Assembly: GCA_002687735.1 (NCBI GenBank)
Contig: NZBD01000015.1
Coordinates: 1-54,498 of the forward strand
Direction of reading: 5' to 3'
DNA length: 54,498 nucleotides
DNA from: Candidatus Iainarchaeum sp.
GTDB lineage: Archaea; Iainarchaeota; Iainarchaeia; Iainarchaeales; Iainarchaeaceae
Shown here: positions 8,224-17,353 of the stretch, in pieces
How positions within the stretch are numbered: position 1 is the first letter of the stretch
How the letters are laid out: every line of letters starts with the position of its first letter
The notes under the pieces: model-generated
The model's input: only the letters and a program-made list of their open reading frames with translations
Told to the model about the DNA's origin: nothing
Database searches by the model: none
Made by a program: the position numbers and the translations under genes

Positions 8224-11200
8224 TTTTTTACCTTCGAAGCCATTTGTTTTATGGTTTCTCTAATGTCCTGCAATTTTGTTTCATGTTTTTCCATCTGCAC
8301 ATCATAGACTTTCTTATCCATTGTTCCCTCGATAAAATACTGCGTCTGGATTCCTTTGACTGTTTCCAAAACCTGTTTCTCTTTATTTCGCAGAGCATTT
8401 ATCCCTAATCTTTTTTTGAGTAAACCATAACCAAAAACAACTGTGATAATTGCTGCAAATAAAAGCAAACCGATGCTTGTTCCGTAAATCCTTAAATAAT
8501 AAAGATAAGAAATTCCTGAAACATCAACTGAAATTTCTTCGGAAACCGTATTATCAAAACCGTCATCAAGACCAATTGTAACTGAAACCGTTCCTTCATC
8601 AGTTGTTTTCACTAAATAAATTCCTTCATAAACCCCATTCCCTATGCTTTTTAGTTCTATTATTTCGTTTCCAACAATACTGGAAATAGATTCCAGTACT
8701 AAAGGAGTGTCATCTTCATAAACAGCATAAATTTTGACTTTTATTTCTTCCCCTGCTAAGAAATTATCTCTTTTTGGCTCTAGTATTTCCAAATTTATTT
8801 TTGCATCATTAACAGTTATACTTGTTTCCACCGAACCTTGTTTGTTTTGTTTTTGTGCAACGACTTTTATATCCAAGTCACCGCTTTGGGTCTGATACGG
8901 GATTCTGAAAGAACCGACATATTCTGATGAATCGTTTTCTTCGAAAGAAAATTTCAAACCATTTGTCTGGCCTTCAACAATCGCATCTGAAACAATGTTG
9001 CCCTCAATGTTTTTTACTGTCACAGAAACCTCTGCTTCAAATCCTTTTTCGAAAATAGTATTGTTAGTGTCTACAATTTCAACAATCAAAAAATTGGTTG
9101 CTTCCGGACTTAACACAGTTATTGTTTTTTCAAAAACACCTACATTTCCGTTTTCATCAGTTGCTTTAATAGTAACAATATAATCTCCTGATTCATTAAT
9201 CAAAGTTGTCCTGTAATTAGAAGAAAAATTCCCGTTAGCGGAATTAAGATCCTGATTCAGGAGAATTTCTCTGTTAAAAGACAGATTCAAATCAAGAGGG
9301 AGGTTCATGTGCTTATCCTTAAGGGTTAATTTTCCTCCGATATTTATGTTATCTCCAAGGACAAAAAATTCTTTATCAAAATCAACCGAAAAACTGAGTT
9401 TTGGAACAATATTAATGAACGCTGTTTTTTCACTTTTAACTCCTCCAAGCTCAACAATAAAAGTCACAGGATAAAGATTTTCTTCAATCGCAGTGTCAAT
9501 AGTGATAAAGTTTGCGTAAATATTGTCGTTTCTTGTTCCTTCATCATGTTTACCATCATTCAGGAGCGGCACAGTTCCAAAAAACCCAATTGCTTTTACA
9601 CCAGCATCACTAACTTTTTCTCCATCAACAAGTAAAGTAACTTTTAATTGAACAGTTTCTCCTCTAACATAGAAAGTATCAGCAAAGGAAGCATCAATTT
9701 CAATATTCTGCGGAACACAATCTGCTGAACAGGTAAAATAATTCTCTCCTGATTCACACCGGTCATTTCCGCAAACTCCGAGTTTTATTGTTGTTTTACA
9801 TGAATTTCCAATACATGCTAATTCATAAATATCAGAAATACTCTCCCCACAAACACCACAATCAGCAGGAGCAGAACATTCTGTTTCTCCGACATCACAA
9901 ACACCATTGCCGACATCAGGAAGATTTTTACATATAGATGAGCACCTTCCTGCACCTGCACAAACATCTGTTGTTTCTGAATTACCATCATCACAATCAG
10001 AATCAGAAGAACAAACAGGATTACAAGAATTATATACACACCCCGCATCACACAAACCCGCATTAGCGCAAAAGTCTGTTGTTAATGTGTCCCCGTCATC
10101 ACAAGCATCATTGCTAGAACACGCAATATTACACTGGCTATTTTCACAATAAGAAGAAATTGTTCCGGGATTCACACAGGTGTCGGTTGTTATATTGCTG
10201 TTGTCATTACAAACAGAATTAGAACTGCAAATTATTTCTTCGTCAGTATCAACAGGATCAGGATCAACAGGATCAGGATCAACAGGATCAGGATCAACAT
10301 TAACATCAACATAGCTGCATGCTGCTGAACAGGTTCCTGGGTTTAAACAAGAATCTGTTGTACTTGAATTAGTATCGTCACAAACAGAAGCATCATTACA
10401 TGCTATTGTACAGGGAGTATTTGAACAGGAGGAACTTTCGGTTCCTGGGTTTAAACAAGAATCTGTGGTCAAACTATTTGTATCATCACAATCAGAATTA
10501 GAGGAACAGGTTATTTCAACACCAGAATCTATATTCTGGCATGCAGAGTTACAACCACCAGCATTGCTGCAAGTATCAATTGTTGAACTCTCAGAATCAT
10601 CACATGAATTATTTGAGTCACATACAACAGAACAACTTCCCGTGGTGTTCAGCAATAATAATGCTGTACTCAAAGCCTGATTAATAGTATACTGGATTCC
10701 GTTAGAAGATGAATAAACAACTGTTTGAGAATCAGACCCTTCGTCCATTATAGCTTGTAAAGTCCCTCCTCCGTTTGCATTATAATCAACAACTAATTTT
10801 GCATAATTCCCTACAGGTATAGTATAGGATGGTATATTGGCAAATGTTTCATGCGAAGACTCTAATGTTGGCAAAACATACCAATCTGACTGAATAATTT
10901 CTGTTTCTGAATAATCATCCATATTAACATCGTAAATTGTCCATCGATAAGTTCCAGTATCATTAGTTATTCCAATATTTGAAAAATATAAAAATGCTGG
11001 ACCGCTTAATACAAAAGATTGCTCTGTGTAAAATCCGATAGGGTCGGCAGTATACCATGTTCTTAATTCGTGGATTCCGGCTTCAGTGGTAATGTTAATT
11101 GTTTCTTTTACTGAATTAGATGTTGGCGAAACAACACTCATTGCATTAAATGTATTAGAATCGATTGTTACTTGGGAAGAAGAGCCCCTAAGATATATTA

Positions 11201-11279
11201 TTTCGTTTGCCCCAAAAACATTTGGAATAAAAAGAATAAATCCTAAAATAATTGCTAATACTAACCATTTTGAGTGCAT
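8220..11279 (-). CDS. Large Cys-rich/Ig-like surface protein with DPDPV repeat, C-terminal TM and cytoplasmic tail
   Basis: Signal peptide, repeated CDDTNSxTTDSCLNPGTC motifs, TM, TVKGIQTQYFIEGTMDKKVYDVQM tail. Confidence 0.78.
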   Translation of the reverse strand: MHSKWLVLAIILGFILFIPNVFGANEIIYLRGSSSQVTIDSNTFNAMSVVSPTSNSVKETINITTEAGIHELRTWYTADPIGFYTEQSFVLSGPAFLYFSNIGITNDTGTYRWTIYDVNMDDYSETEIIQSDWYVLPTLESSHETFANIPSYTIPVGNYAKLVVDYNANGGGTLQAIMDEGSDSQTVVYSSSNGIQYTINQALSTALLLLNTTGSCSVVCDSNNSCDDSESSTIDTCSNAGGCNSACQNIDSGVEITCSSNSDCDDTNSLTTDSCLNPGTESSSCSNTPCTIACNDASVCDDTNSSTTDSCLNPGTCSAACSYVDVNVDPDPVDPDPVDPDPVDTDEEIICSSNSVCNDNSNITTDTCVNPGTISSYCENSQCNIACSSNDACDDGDTLTTDFCANAGLCDAGCVYNSCNPVCSSDSDCDDGNSETTDVCAGAGRCSSICKNLPDVGNGVCDVGETECSAPADCGVCGESISDIYELACIGNSCKTTIKLGVCGNDRCESGENYFTCSADCVPQNIEIDASFADTFYVRGETVQLKVTLLVDGEKVSDAGVKAIGFFGTVPLLNDGKHDEGTRNDNIYANFITIDTAIEENLYPVTFIVELGGVKSEKTAFINIVPKLSFSVDFDKEFFVLGDNINIGGKLTLKDKHMNLPLDLNLSFNREILLNQDLNSANGNFSSNYRTTLINESGDYIVTIKATDENGNVGVFEKTITVLSPEATNFLIVEIVDTNNTIFEKGFEAEVSVTVKNIEGNIVSDAIVEGQTNGLKFSFEENDSSEYVGSFRIPYQTQSGDLDIKVVAQKQNKQGSVETSITVNDAKINLEILEPKRDNFLAGEEIKVKIYAVYEDDTPLVLESISSIVGNEIIELKSIGNGVYEGIYLVKTTDEGTVSVTIGLDDGFDNTVSEEISVDVSGISYLYYLRIYGTSIGLLLFAAIITVVFGYGLLKKRLGINALRNKEKQVLETVKGIQTQYFIEGTMDKKVYDVQMEKHETKLQDIRETIKQMASKVKK
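10251..10295. repeat. Three perfect 15-bp tandem copies (aacaggatcaggatc) encoding DPDPV
   Basis: Direct reading of sequence. Confidence 0.95.
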
Positions 11280-11352
11280 AAAAAAACCTGCTTTTTTTGG
11301 AAAATTCGCCTCTAATATATTAATTTTATACTTTAAATTAATTGAGGTATGC

Positions 11353-12705
11353 TTATTCTTGGATTAGTTTCTCTACTTCCGGTTTTATTTGATTAATTAA
11401 CCGATCTAGTTCTTCCCTTGTTTTTGCTTCAAACCTAAGAATTATTTTGGATTGTGTATTGCTTTGCCTTACTAAAGCCCACCCCGTGTCAAAAACTATT
11501 CTGATTCCGTCAATTGTAACTGATTTGGGGTTACTTCCTGAGTATTTCTTAATCATAGTTTCAACTACTTCCTCTTTTTTTCCCTCGGGGCAATCAACCC
11601 GTAATTCAGGAGAAGAAACATATTGCGGCATTTGACCTACAATTTCGCTGAGGTTTTTATCAGAATGAGAAACAATTTCTAGAATTTTTGCAGCCGCTAG
11701 TAATGCATCGTCAAAACCATACCAGCTTTCTGTAAAAAACATATGCCCTGACATTTCTCCTGCAAGAACAGCATTTTCTTCTTTCATTTTTGCCTTGATT
11801 AAAGAATGACCGGTTTTCCACATTATCGGAATGCCTCCTTTTTCTTTAATCCATTCTTCCAAAGATTGCGAACATTTAACCTCAAAAATTATTTTTGAGT
11901 TTGGTTTTCTTTTCAGTAAATCCTCTGAAAAAATTCCAAGAAGTTTGTCCCCGTAAATAAGAGTTCCTTTTTCATCTAAAACACCAACCCTATCAACATC
12001 GCCATCAAAAGCAATTCCTAAATCGGCTTTTTCTTCCAAAACTTTTTTCTTTAAATCCTGAACGTTTTCTTCTTGAACAGGATCAGGCTGGTGATTTGGA
12101 AAACTTGAATCTTTTTCACAAAATAAACAAATAGGATCAATGCCAAGCTGCTTCAAAAGCTTTGGAGCTAATTCAGAGGCCATTCCGTTTCCCGCATCAA
12201 TAACTACTTTTAGTTTTTTTCCAATCTTCACATTGGAAACAATTTCTTCCAAATAAGTGTCATCCAAAAATTTTTCTTTGATAGTTCCTTCTCCCTGAAC
12301 AAATTTTCCTGATTCAGCAACTTTTCTTAATTCCTGAATTTTTGCTCCATAAATTGCTTCTTTTCCAACCATTACTTTGAAACCATTAAATTCCGGGGGG
12401 TTATGAGAAGCAGTAACACTAATGCCTCCATCCGAATCTAATTTGTGAACAGCATAATACATTAGCGGTGTTGGAATCTCTCCGATAAAAACAATATTAA
12501 TTCCTGTACTCAAAATTCCTTTCTTCAAAGCTTCTAATATTCTGGGGCCGCTTTCTCTGTTATCCTTTCCAACAACAACAGTTTTCCCACCATTGTTATG
12601 TATAAGTGTTCCGTATGCTTTTCCGATAAGTTCAGCATCAGAATCCGGAAGATCGGTATCGGCTATTCCTCTGATATCATATTCTCTAAAAATTTCTGGT
12701 TTCAT
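11353..12705 (-). CDS. Phosphomannomutase/phosphoglucomutase family protein
   Basis: Active-site loop TASHNPPEFNGFK, metal loop DGDVDRVG, C-terminal sugar-phosphate domain. Confidence 0.93.
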   Translation of the reverse strand: MKPEIFREYDIRGIADTDLPDSDAELIGKAYGTLIHNNGGKTVVVGKDNRESGPRILEALKKGILSTGINIVFIGEIPTPLMYYAVHKLDSDGGISVTASHNPPEFNGFKVMVGKEAIYGAKIQELRKVAESGKFVQGEGTIKEKFLDDTYLEEIVSNVKIGKKLKVVIDAGNGMASELAPKLLKQLGIDPICLFCEKDSSFPNHQPDPVQEENVQDLKKKVLEEKADLGIAFDGDVDRVGVLDEKGTLIYGDKLLGIFSEDLLKRKPNSKIIFEVKCSQSLEEWIKEKGGIPIMWKTGHSLIKAKMKEENAVLAGEMSGHMFFTESWYGFDDALLAAAKILEIVSHSDKNLSEIVGQMPQYVSSPELRVDCPEGKKEEVVETMIKKYSGSNPKSVTIDGIRIVFDTGWALVRQSNTQSKIILRFEAKTREELDRLINQIKPEVEKLIQE

Positions 12706-12757
12706 GCATGAAAAAAGCTTGAAAAAGTTTTTATTTGGATAATACTTATTTTGTTTA

Positions 12758-13117
12758 ATGAGTAAAAGAAACCCTCGAGCTATACGAGATACTCTTCTGT
12801 ATTGGCAATCTAAAAGAGGCAGTGGAAAGTCAGGGGATTCTCTTCCTTTAATTCAAGCAGTTCAAAGATATGATAAAATTCAAGGCCCACTAACTAGAAT
12901 AGAAAGACATGTTCTGACTGGTTTAATTTTTCAAATTGCATATCGGGCTAATGAAAGAGAAATACAATCTTTGATAAGAAATAAAAAATTACTTTTTGGA
13001 GATAGGTATGATGAAAGGGAATACTCTGAAGGTCAAACAAAAAAACATTTCGAATCTCTTAGATCGAAATTAAAGCACAAAGATGAATTAAAATTCCCGA
13101 AAAAGAAGAAATTATAA
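12758..13117 (+). CDS. Hypothetical basic protein
   Basis: 119-aa ORF, no recognised motif. Confidence 0.55.
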   Translation: MSKRNPRAIRDTLLYWQSKRGSGKSGDSLPLIQAVQRYDKIQGPLTRIERHVLTGLIFQIAYRANEREIQSLIRNKKLLFGDRYDEREYSEGQTKKHFESLRSKLKHKDELKFPKKKKL

Positions 13118-13146
13118 ACATTCAGAATAAGGCGAAGTTTCCGGGA

Positions 13147-13228
13147 AGAATAGCAAGCTACTCTTCCTTTCCGCTCCAATGGTGTTGTAGAAGGTTAATT
13201 CCGAAGAACCACTTCTCCTGCAGCACCG
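13147..13228 (+). other. Structured intergenic segment with two strong hairpins (candidate ncRNA or 3'UTR)
   Basis: GGAAGAAUAG-CAAG-CUACUCUUCC and GGUGUUGUAG...CUGCAGCACC (10 bp with two G-U pairs). Confidence 0.35.
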
Positions 13229-13368
13229 ATAAAGATAACACCTAACCCATAAATAATTTTTTGTTGTTTTAATTTTAAACCCTGAAATCACTAAAACAAT
13301 GAAATCCGAACCCTGCTTTTTTCACAAAATAATATCCCCTTTTAATGCTTTTAACAGCTAATTTTCTT

Positions 13369-13941
13369 ATGCTTATAGGAATTACAGGAAATTTTGTTAC
13401 AGGGAAAAGTGCATTCATGAATATTATGGATAGCCTAGGTTTTGATACATATGAGGCGGATAAAATTGTACAAGACCTTTACAAAAATGAAGAGATAATT
13501 GAAAAAATCGGAAAAGAATTCGGTTCGACAGTAACACTTGGGGAAATTATTGACCGTGACTTGTTGAGAGTCATAGTTTTTAATGATAAAAAGAAACTTA
13601 AGAAACTTAACTCGATAATGCACCCTATTGTGCTTGAAAAAATAAAAGAAATTGAACATGAAAACAAAATTGTTTTTGTTGAGGTTCCTTTACTTTTTGA
13701 AGCAGGAATGGAAAAAAGCTTTGACAAAATAATTTTGATAAAATCTTCTTACGAAACTGCAAAGCAAAGATCAAAGAGAAGAGGTTTCACAGATATTGAG
13801 TTTGAGCAGATAAGGGAAAGCCAAGAACCTGATCAGAAAAAGGAAAAAAAGGCAGACTGGGTTATAGATACGGAAGGAGACATTTCAGAATTGAGAAAAA
13901 AAACAAAGGAAATTGCAAAGGAACTGGAGGCATTGAAATGA
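13369..13941 (+). CDS. coaE: Dephospho-CoA kinase, bacterial-type
   Basis: P-loop MLIGITGNFVTGKSAF, EADKIVQDLY, VEVPLLFEAGMEKSFDKIILI. Confidence 0.88.
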   Translation: MLIGITGNFVTGKSAFMNIMDSLGFDTYEADKIVQDLYKNEEIIEKIGKEFGSTVTLGEIIDRDLLRVIVFNDKKKLKKLNSIMHPIVLEKIKEIEHENKIVFVEVPLLFEAGMEKSFDKIILIKSSYETAKQRSKRRGFTDIEFEQIRESQEPDQKKEKKADWVIDTEGDISELRKKTKEIAKELEALK

Positions 13942-14414
13942 AAGCAATATACCCCGGTACATTTGATCCGCTTACAAACGGGCATTTGGATGTAATTAAG
14001 CGCGGCCTCAAAATGTTCAATTCTTTAATAATCGGAGTAGCGGTTAATCCTGCAAAAAAACCTTTATTTTCAACAGAGGAAAGAATTGAAATGATAAAAG
14101 AAAGCGTTAAAGATTTAGAAAATGTAGAAGTAAAAGCTTTTGATTCATTACTTGTTGATTTTATTAAAAAGGAAAATGGGTCTGTTATTCTTCGCGGTTT
14201 AAGGGAAACAAGTGATTTTCCTGCTGAGTTCCAGCACGCTATTGTTAACAGGAAACTTGATCCTGAAATTGAAACTGTTTTTGTTATGACAAATGCTGAA
14301 TATTTTTACATTACTTCTGGTATTGTAAAAGAAGTTGCCATGTATAATGGAAAACTCGACACGTTTGTTCCAAAACAGGTTGAATCAAAATTAAAGGCAA
14401 AATATGCCAAATAG
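13938..14414 (+). CDS. coaD: Phosphopantetheine adenylyltransferase, bacterial-type
   Basis: AIYPGTFDPLTNGHLDVIKRG, ILRGLRETSDFPAEFQ, YFYITSGIVKEVA; overlaps coaE by 4 nt. Confidence 0.93.
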   Translation: MKAIYPGTFDPLTNGHLDVIKRGLKMFNSLIIGVAVNPAKKPLFSTEERIEMIKESVKDLENVEVKAFDSLLVDFIKKENGSVILRGLRETSDFPAEFQHAIVNRKLDPEIETVFVMTNAEYFYITSGIVKEVAMYNGKLDTFVPKQVESKLKAKYAK

Positions 14415-14512
14415 GGGTGTTTTAAGACCTTATCTTTAAATATAAGCACTTTCTATATTAATACAACTTTTTAGGGCATATGCCAAAAATAAAAAGGAGG
14501 AGTGAGAAAAAC

Positions 14513-14977
14513 ATGTTTTTCAAAGAACAAAAAGGACAGTCCGCTTTGGAATACTTGATGACTTACGGCTGGGCATTAATTGTTATATTAATAGTTATTG
14601 TTGCAGTAATAGTGTTTTGGATTCAACCTTCACAGGTTGGCGGAAACACTTGTTCAACCACATCAGGAATCCTGGTAACAAACCATCAACTTTCGGCAAC
14701 AAGCGACGATTTGAGTTTGATTCTTTCAAACCAGACCGCTGCGTCATTGACAAATGTTGATATCAATGTAACAGGAACAATAGGCGGAGTATCAATAACA
14801 GACTCAAATACTCTAGCAACACTTGGAACAATACAACAAACAGCAGTTGTTGATATAACAGATAATAAAGATGTTGCTACCGGTGAAACCTACTCGTTGC
14901 AGGTTACATTCAACTACAGAGACGCATTGGCAAGAACTGTTACATCAACATGTAACACAACGGGAACAGTAGCATAA
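14513..14977 (+). CDS. Type IV pilin-like protein with class III signal peptide
   Basis: KGQSALEYLMTYGWALIVILIVIVAVIVFW; Shine-Dalgarno-like aaaggagg upstream of ATG 14513. Confidence 0.85.
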   Translation: MFFKEQKGQSALEYLMTYGWALIVILIVIVAVIVFWIQPSQVGGNTCSTTSGILVTNHQLSATSDDLSLILSNQTAASLTNVDINVTGTIGGVSITDSNTLATLGTIQQTAVVDITDNKDVATGETYSLQVTFNYRDALARTVTSTCNTTGTVA

Positions 14978-14992
14978 AATTAATTGTTTGAA

Positions 14993-15030
14993 GATTGGGA
15001 CTTTGGTTCCAATCCAATTCTCTTTTTTTT
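14993..15030 (+). terminator. Hairpin plus T8 terminator downstream of pilin
   Basis: GATTGGGAC-TTTG-GTTCCAATC 9-bp stem (one G-U), T8 run at 15023..15030. Confidence 0.6.
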
Positions 15031-15066
15031 AGAAACTTTAAATACTACTTTGACTATTTATAAAAT

Positions 15067-15510
15067 ATGAATAAGTGGCTGAAAATACTTCTTATAGTTG
15101 CTGCAATTATTGTAGTGCTTTTTATTTTACTTCCAATAATCATTGTTATGATTGCTTCATTAGTATTCTTGATTAATCCTTCAGAAATAGGGGCAACTGG
15201 TTGCACAGGATTTCAGCAATTACCAATTGGAAATTTTCAAATTTCCAATGATAGTTTAACAATAAAAATTACTAACCAAACAGGAAGAAACATGAGTACT
15301 GTTGATATTCAAGGAAGCTTTGACGGAGAAGAATATATAAGTTCTAAAGAATATTCTGGAACAGAAACAATAAATGCCAATTCTGAAGCATACGCAAGTT
15401 GGAGCGGTCAACAATTAGAGCCTGGAAATCATACAATAGATTTAATTATTTCCTACAATAATGGAGATTTTATAAAAACAGCAACTGGATCATGCAGAGG
15501 ACAAACTTAA
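15067..15510 (+). CDS. Membrane-anchored protein with pilin-like ectodomain but no class III signal
   Basis: N-terminal TM; ectodomain pattern (two Cys, LTIKITNQTGRNMSTVDI...SYNNGDFIKTATGSC) parallels the preceding pilin. Confidence 0.6.
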   Translation: MNKWLKILLIVAAIIVVLFILLPIIIVMIASLVFLINPSEIGATGCTGFQQLPIGNFQISNDSLTIKITNQTGRNMSTVDIQGSFDGEEYISSKEYSGTETINANSEAYASWSGQQLEPGNHTIDLIISYNNGDFIKTATGSCRGQT

Positions 15511-15517
15511 ACTAATT

Positions 15518-16516
15518 TTAAATCAGGTTTCCGAAGAAGCTTGTTAATAGGAAACGTGCTGAAAAGAAAACAATCAGTGCAACAATGGTCAGCGGAATAA
15601 TGTACTTCACACCATTAATTTCTTTTCCTGCATTTATAACCCCTATTGTGAGAGAAGAAAATAATGTTGTAAACACCAGCATCACAATAGAAAACATTAC
15701 AATAAAATCAGGATCTAATGTGGCTCCGTCTCCAGAAGCAAAACCTGATATAGGCCCTAAAGAGCCTGACTGAATACTAGCAGGATCAATACTCGGAACT
15801 GCTGAAATCTGGCTGGATAAAACCTGCACAATGAATGAACTTACTCCAAACAACATAGGCGCACCCATAACTGCTGAAAAAAGGATTAAGAGAACATAAA
15901 TTGAAATATTGGATTTTATCTCATCTTCCAATGCAATCTGTTCTTTCAGATCATCACTTAACTGGAATAGTAAATCTGCAATCTGACCTCCGCTTCTTAT
16001 TCCCTGAGATATTAACCAAAGAGTTTTGTCAAGTATTTTTGAACTTATACCAATACTGATCATTCTCAAAGCATTCTCGGTTCTTTCTCCGGAAGCAATT
16101 CTTTTTGAAGCATTTTTCAGCTCTAATTGTAAAGGCCCAAACTCCGGTCTGCCGGCAACAAATAATGCTCTTTCTGTTGTTAAACCGCTTTTCATGTTTG
16201 ATGCAACAAGTCTCAATGCATCAGGGAGAATACTCTCAACAAATTTCCCTTTTGACTCTGAACCCATTTTCATTAAGAGATATGCAATTCCTACAAATCC
16301 AAAAAATGATACTGAAAAAGCAATTATTGGATTGAATTCAAAAAATACAAAAACGTTAGCTGCTACACCAACTCCAAGAAAAAAACCGTACAGAAACAGG
16401 AAACCAACAAACTTGTTAGCATTCATTTCAATGCCATTATAGATTAGCTGCCTCTGGAATTCCTGTCTTATTGAATTAGGGATAAATGCTGAAACTCTAG
16501 TATACACTTTAATCAC
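15518..16516 (-). CDS. Type II/IV secretion system F family protein (TadC/FlaJ-like)
   Basis: LRLVASNMKSGLTTERALFVAGRPEFGPL, multiple TM. Confidence 0.82.
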   Translation of the reverse strand: MIKVYTRVSAFIPNSIRQEFQRQLIYNGIEMNANKFVGFLFLYGFFLGVGVAANVFVFFEFNPIIAFSVSFFGFVGIAYLLMKMGSESKGKFVESILPDALRLVASNMKSGLTTERALFVAGRPEFGPLQLELKNASKRIASGERTENALRMISIGISSKILDKTLWLISQGIRSGGQIADLLFQLSDDLKEQIALEDEIKSNISIYVLLILFSAVMGAPMLFGVSSFIVQVLSSQISAVPSIDPASIQSGSLGPISGFASGDGATLDPDFIVMFSIVMLVFTTLFSSLTIGVINAGKEINGVKYIIPLTIVALIVFFSARFLLTSFFGNLI

Positions 16517-17303
16517 CCAACAACGTTGGTCTTGATGATTTTATTATCCCCAGGAACATGAACTGACCAATAGCAATAAACACAAGCATACCCCAAAAAA
16601 CCTCTTCACCAATCTCAATCTGCGGGAATACCGATAGAATTATCAAAAAAGTAAGGCCAAGCGAAGGAATTATTGCTCCAAGCATCATGTAAAGAAGAGA
16701 AAGTAATTTTAGGGAATTACCATATTTTCTAACTTGATTGCTTTTTTCTTTTGAAAGATCATCGACCAGAGACTGCATTATTTGGCTCACATCTGAACCT
16801 GCTTTCAGACCATTAACTAACTGCCAGATTGTTCTTCTGAAATAAATTGACGGATTATTTTCACCCATTTCTTCAAGAGCAATTTCCTGAAACTTCCCTG
16901 TTTCAATTTTTTCAACTGCTTTTTTGAATTCTACACTTACTTGCCCATTGTCTCCTTCAGCAACAATATTAATCGCGTCAAAAAGAGTTACTCCTGATTT
17001 TATTTCCACAAGAATAGTTCTTAATGCAAAAACAAGATTTCTTTCAATACTTCTTACTTTTTTTTTCAGAATAATTTTCGGGTAAAAGAGTAACTGCACA
17101 GCAACCAATGAACCAAACAAAAAACCAAGCAATGGAGGCATAGTAAGCATCTGTTCAGGGGCAAGCCTTGAAACAAAAACTGCCGCAATAAGGGTTCCAA
17201 AAGCAAAATATAACACAAACATCAGAGCAATTATTGCTCCGTAAGTTTCTCTGCTAAAATCCATTTCAGCCTGTTGTAATTCAGTTTTTAGAAAAGGAAA
17301 CAT
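16509..17303 (-). CDS. Type II/IV secretion system F family protein (TadB/FlaJ-like)
   Basis: LVFALRTILVEIKSGVTLFDAINIVAEG, multiple TM; overlaps 15518..16516. Confidence 0.82.
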   Translation of the reverse strand: MFPFLKTELQQAEMDFSRETYGAIIALMFVLYFAFGTLIAAVFVSRLAPEQMLTMPPLLGFLFGSLVAVQLLFYPKIILKKKVRSIERNLVFALRTILVEIKSGVTLFDAINIVAEGDNGQVSVEFKKAVEKIETGKFQEIALEEMGENNPSIYFRRTIWQLVNGLKAGSDVSQIMQSLVDDLSKEKSNQVRKYGNSLKLLSLLYMMLGAIIPSLGLTFLIILSVFPQIEIGEEVFWGMLVFIAIGQFMFLGIIKSSRPTLLGD

Positions 17304-17353
17304 CTGACTTATTGTGCTTCCAATTCCTCTGAAATTGTTAGCTAATCCTAGAA

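Noticed and set aside
9818-10152. Overlapping ORFs on both strands inside the Cys-rich surface protein (9818..10063 -, 9907..10152 +)
   Set aside because: They are alternate frames of a repetitive Cys-rich coding region; the 1019-aa frame has a signal peptide, domains and operonic overlap.
13198-13290. Reverse-strand peptide-like run IIYGLGVIFIGAAGEVVLRN*
   Set aside because: No start codon in frame before upstream stops; more likely chance or structure-driven composition.
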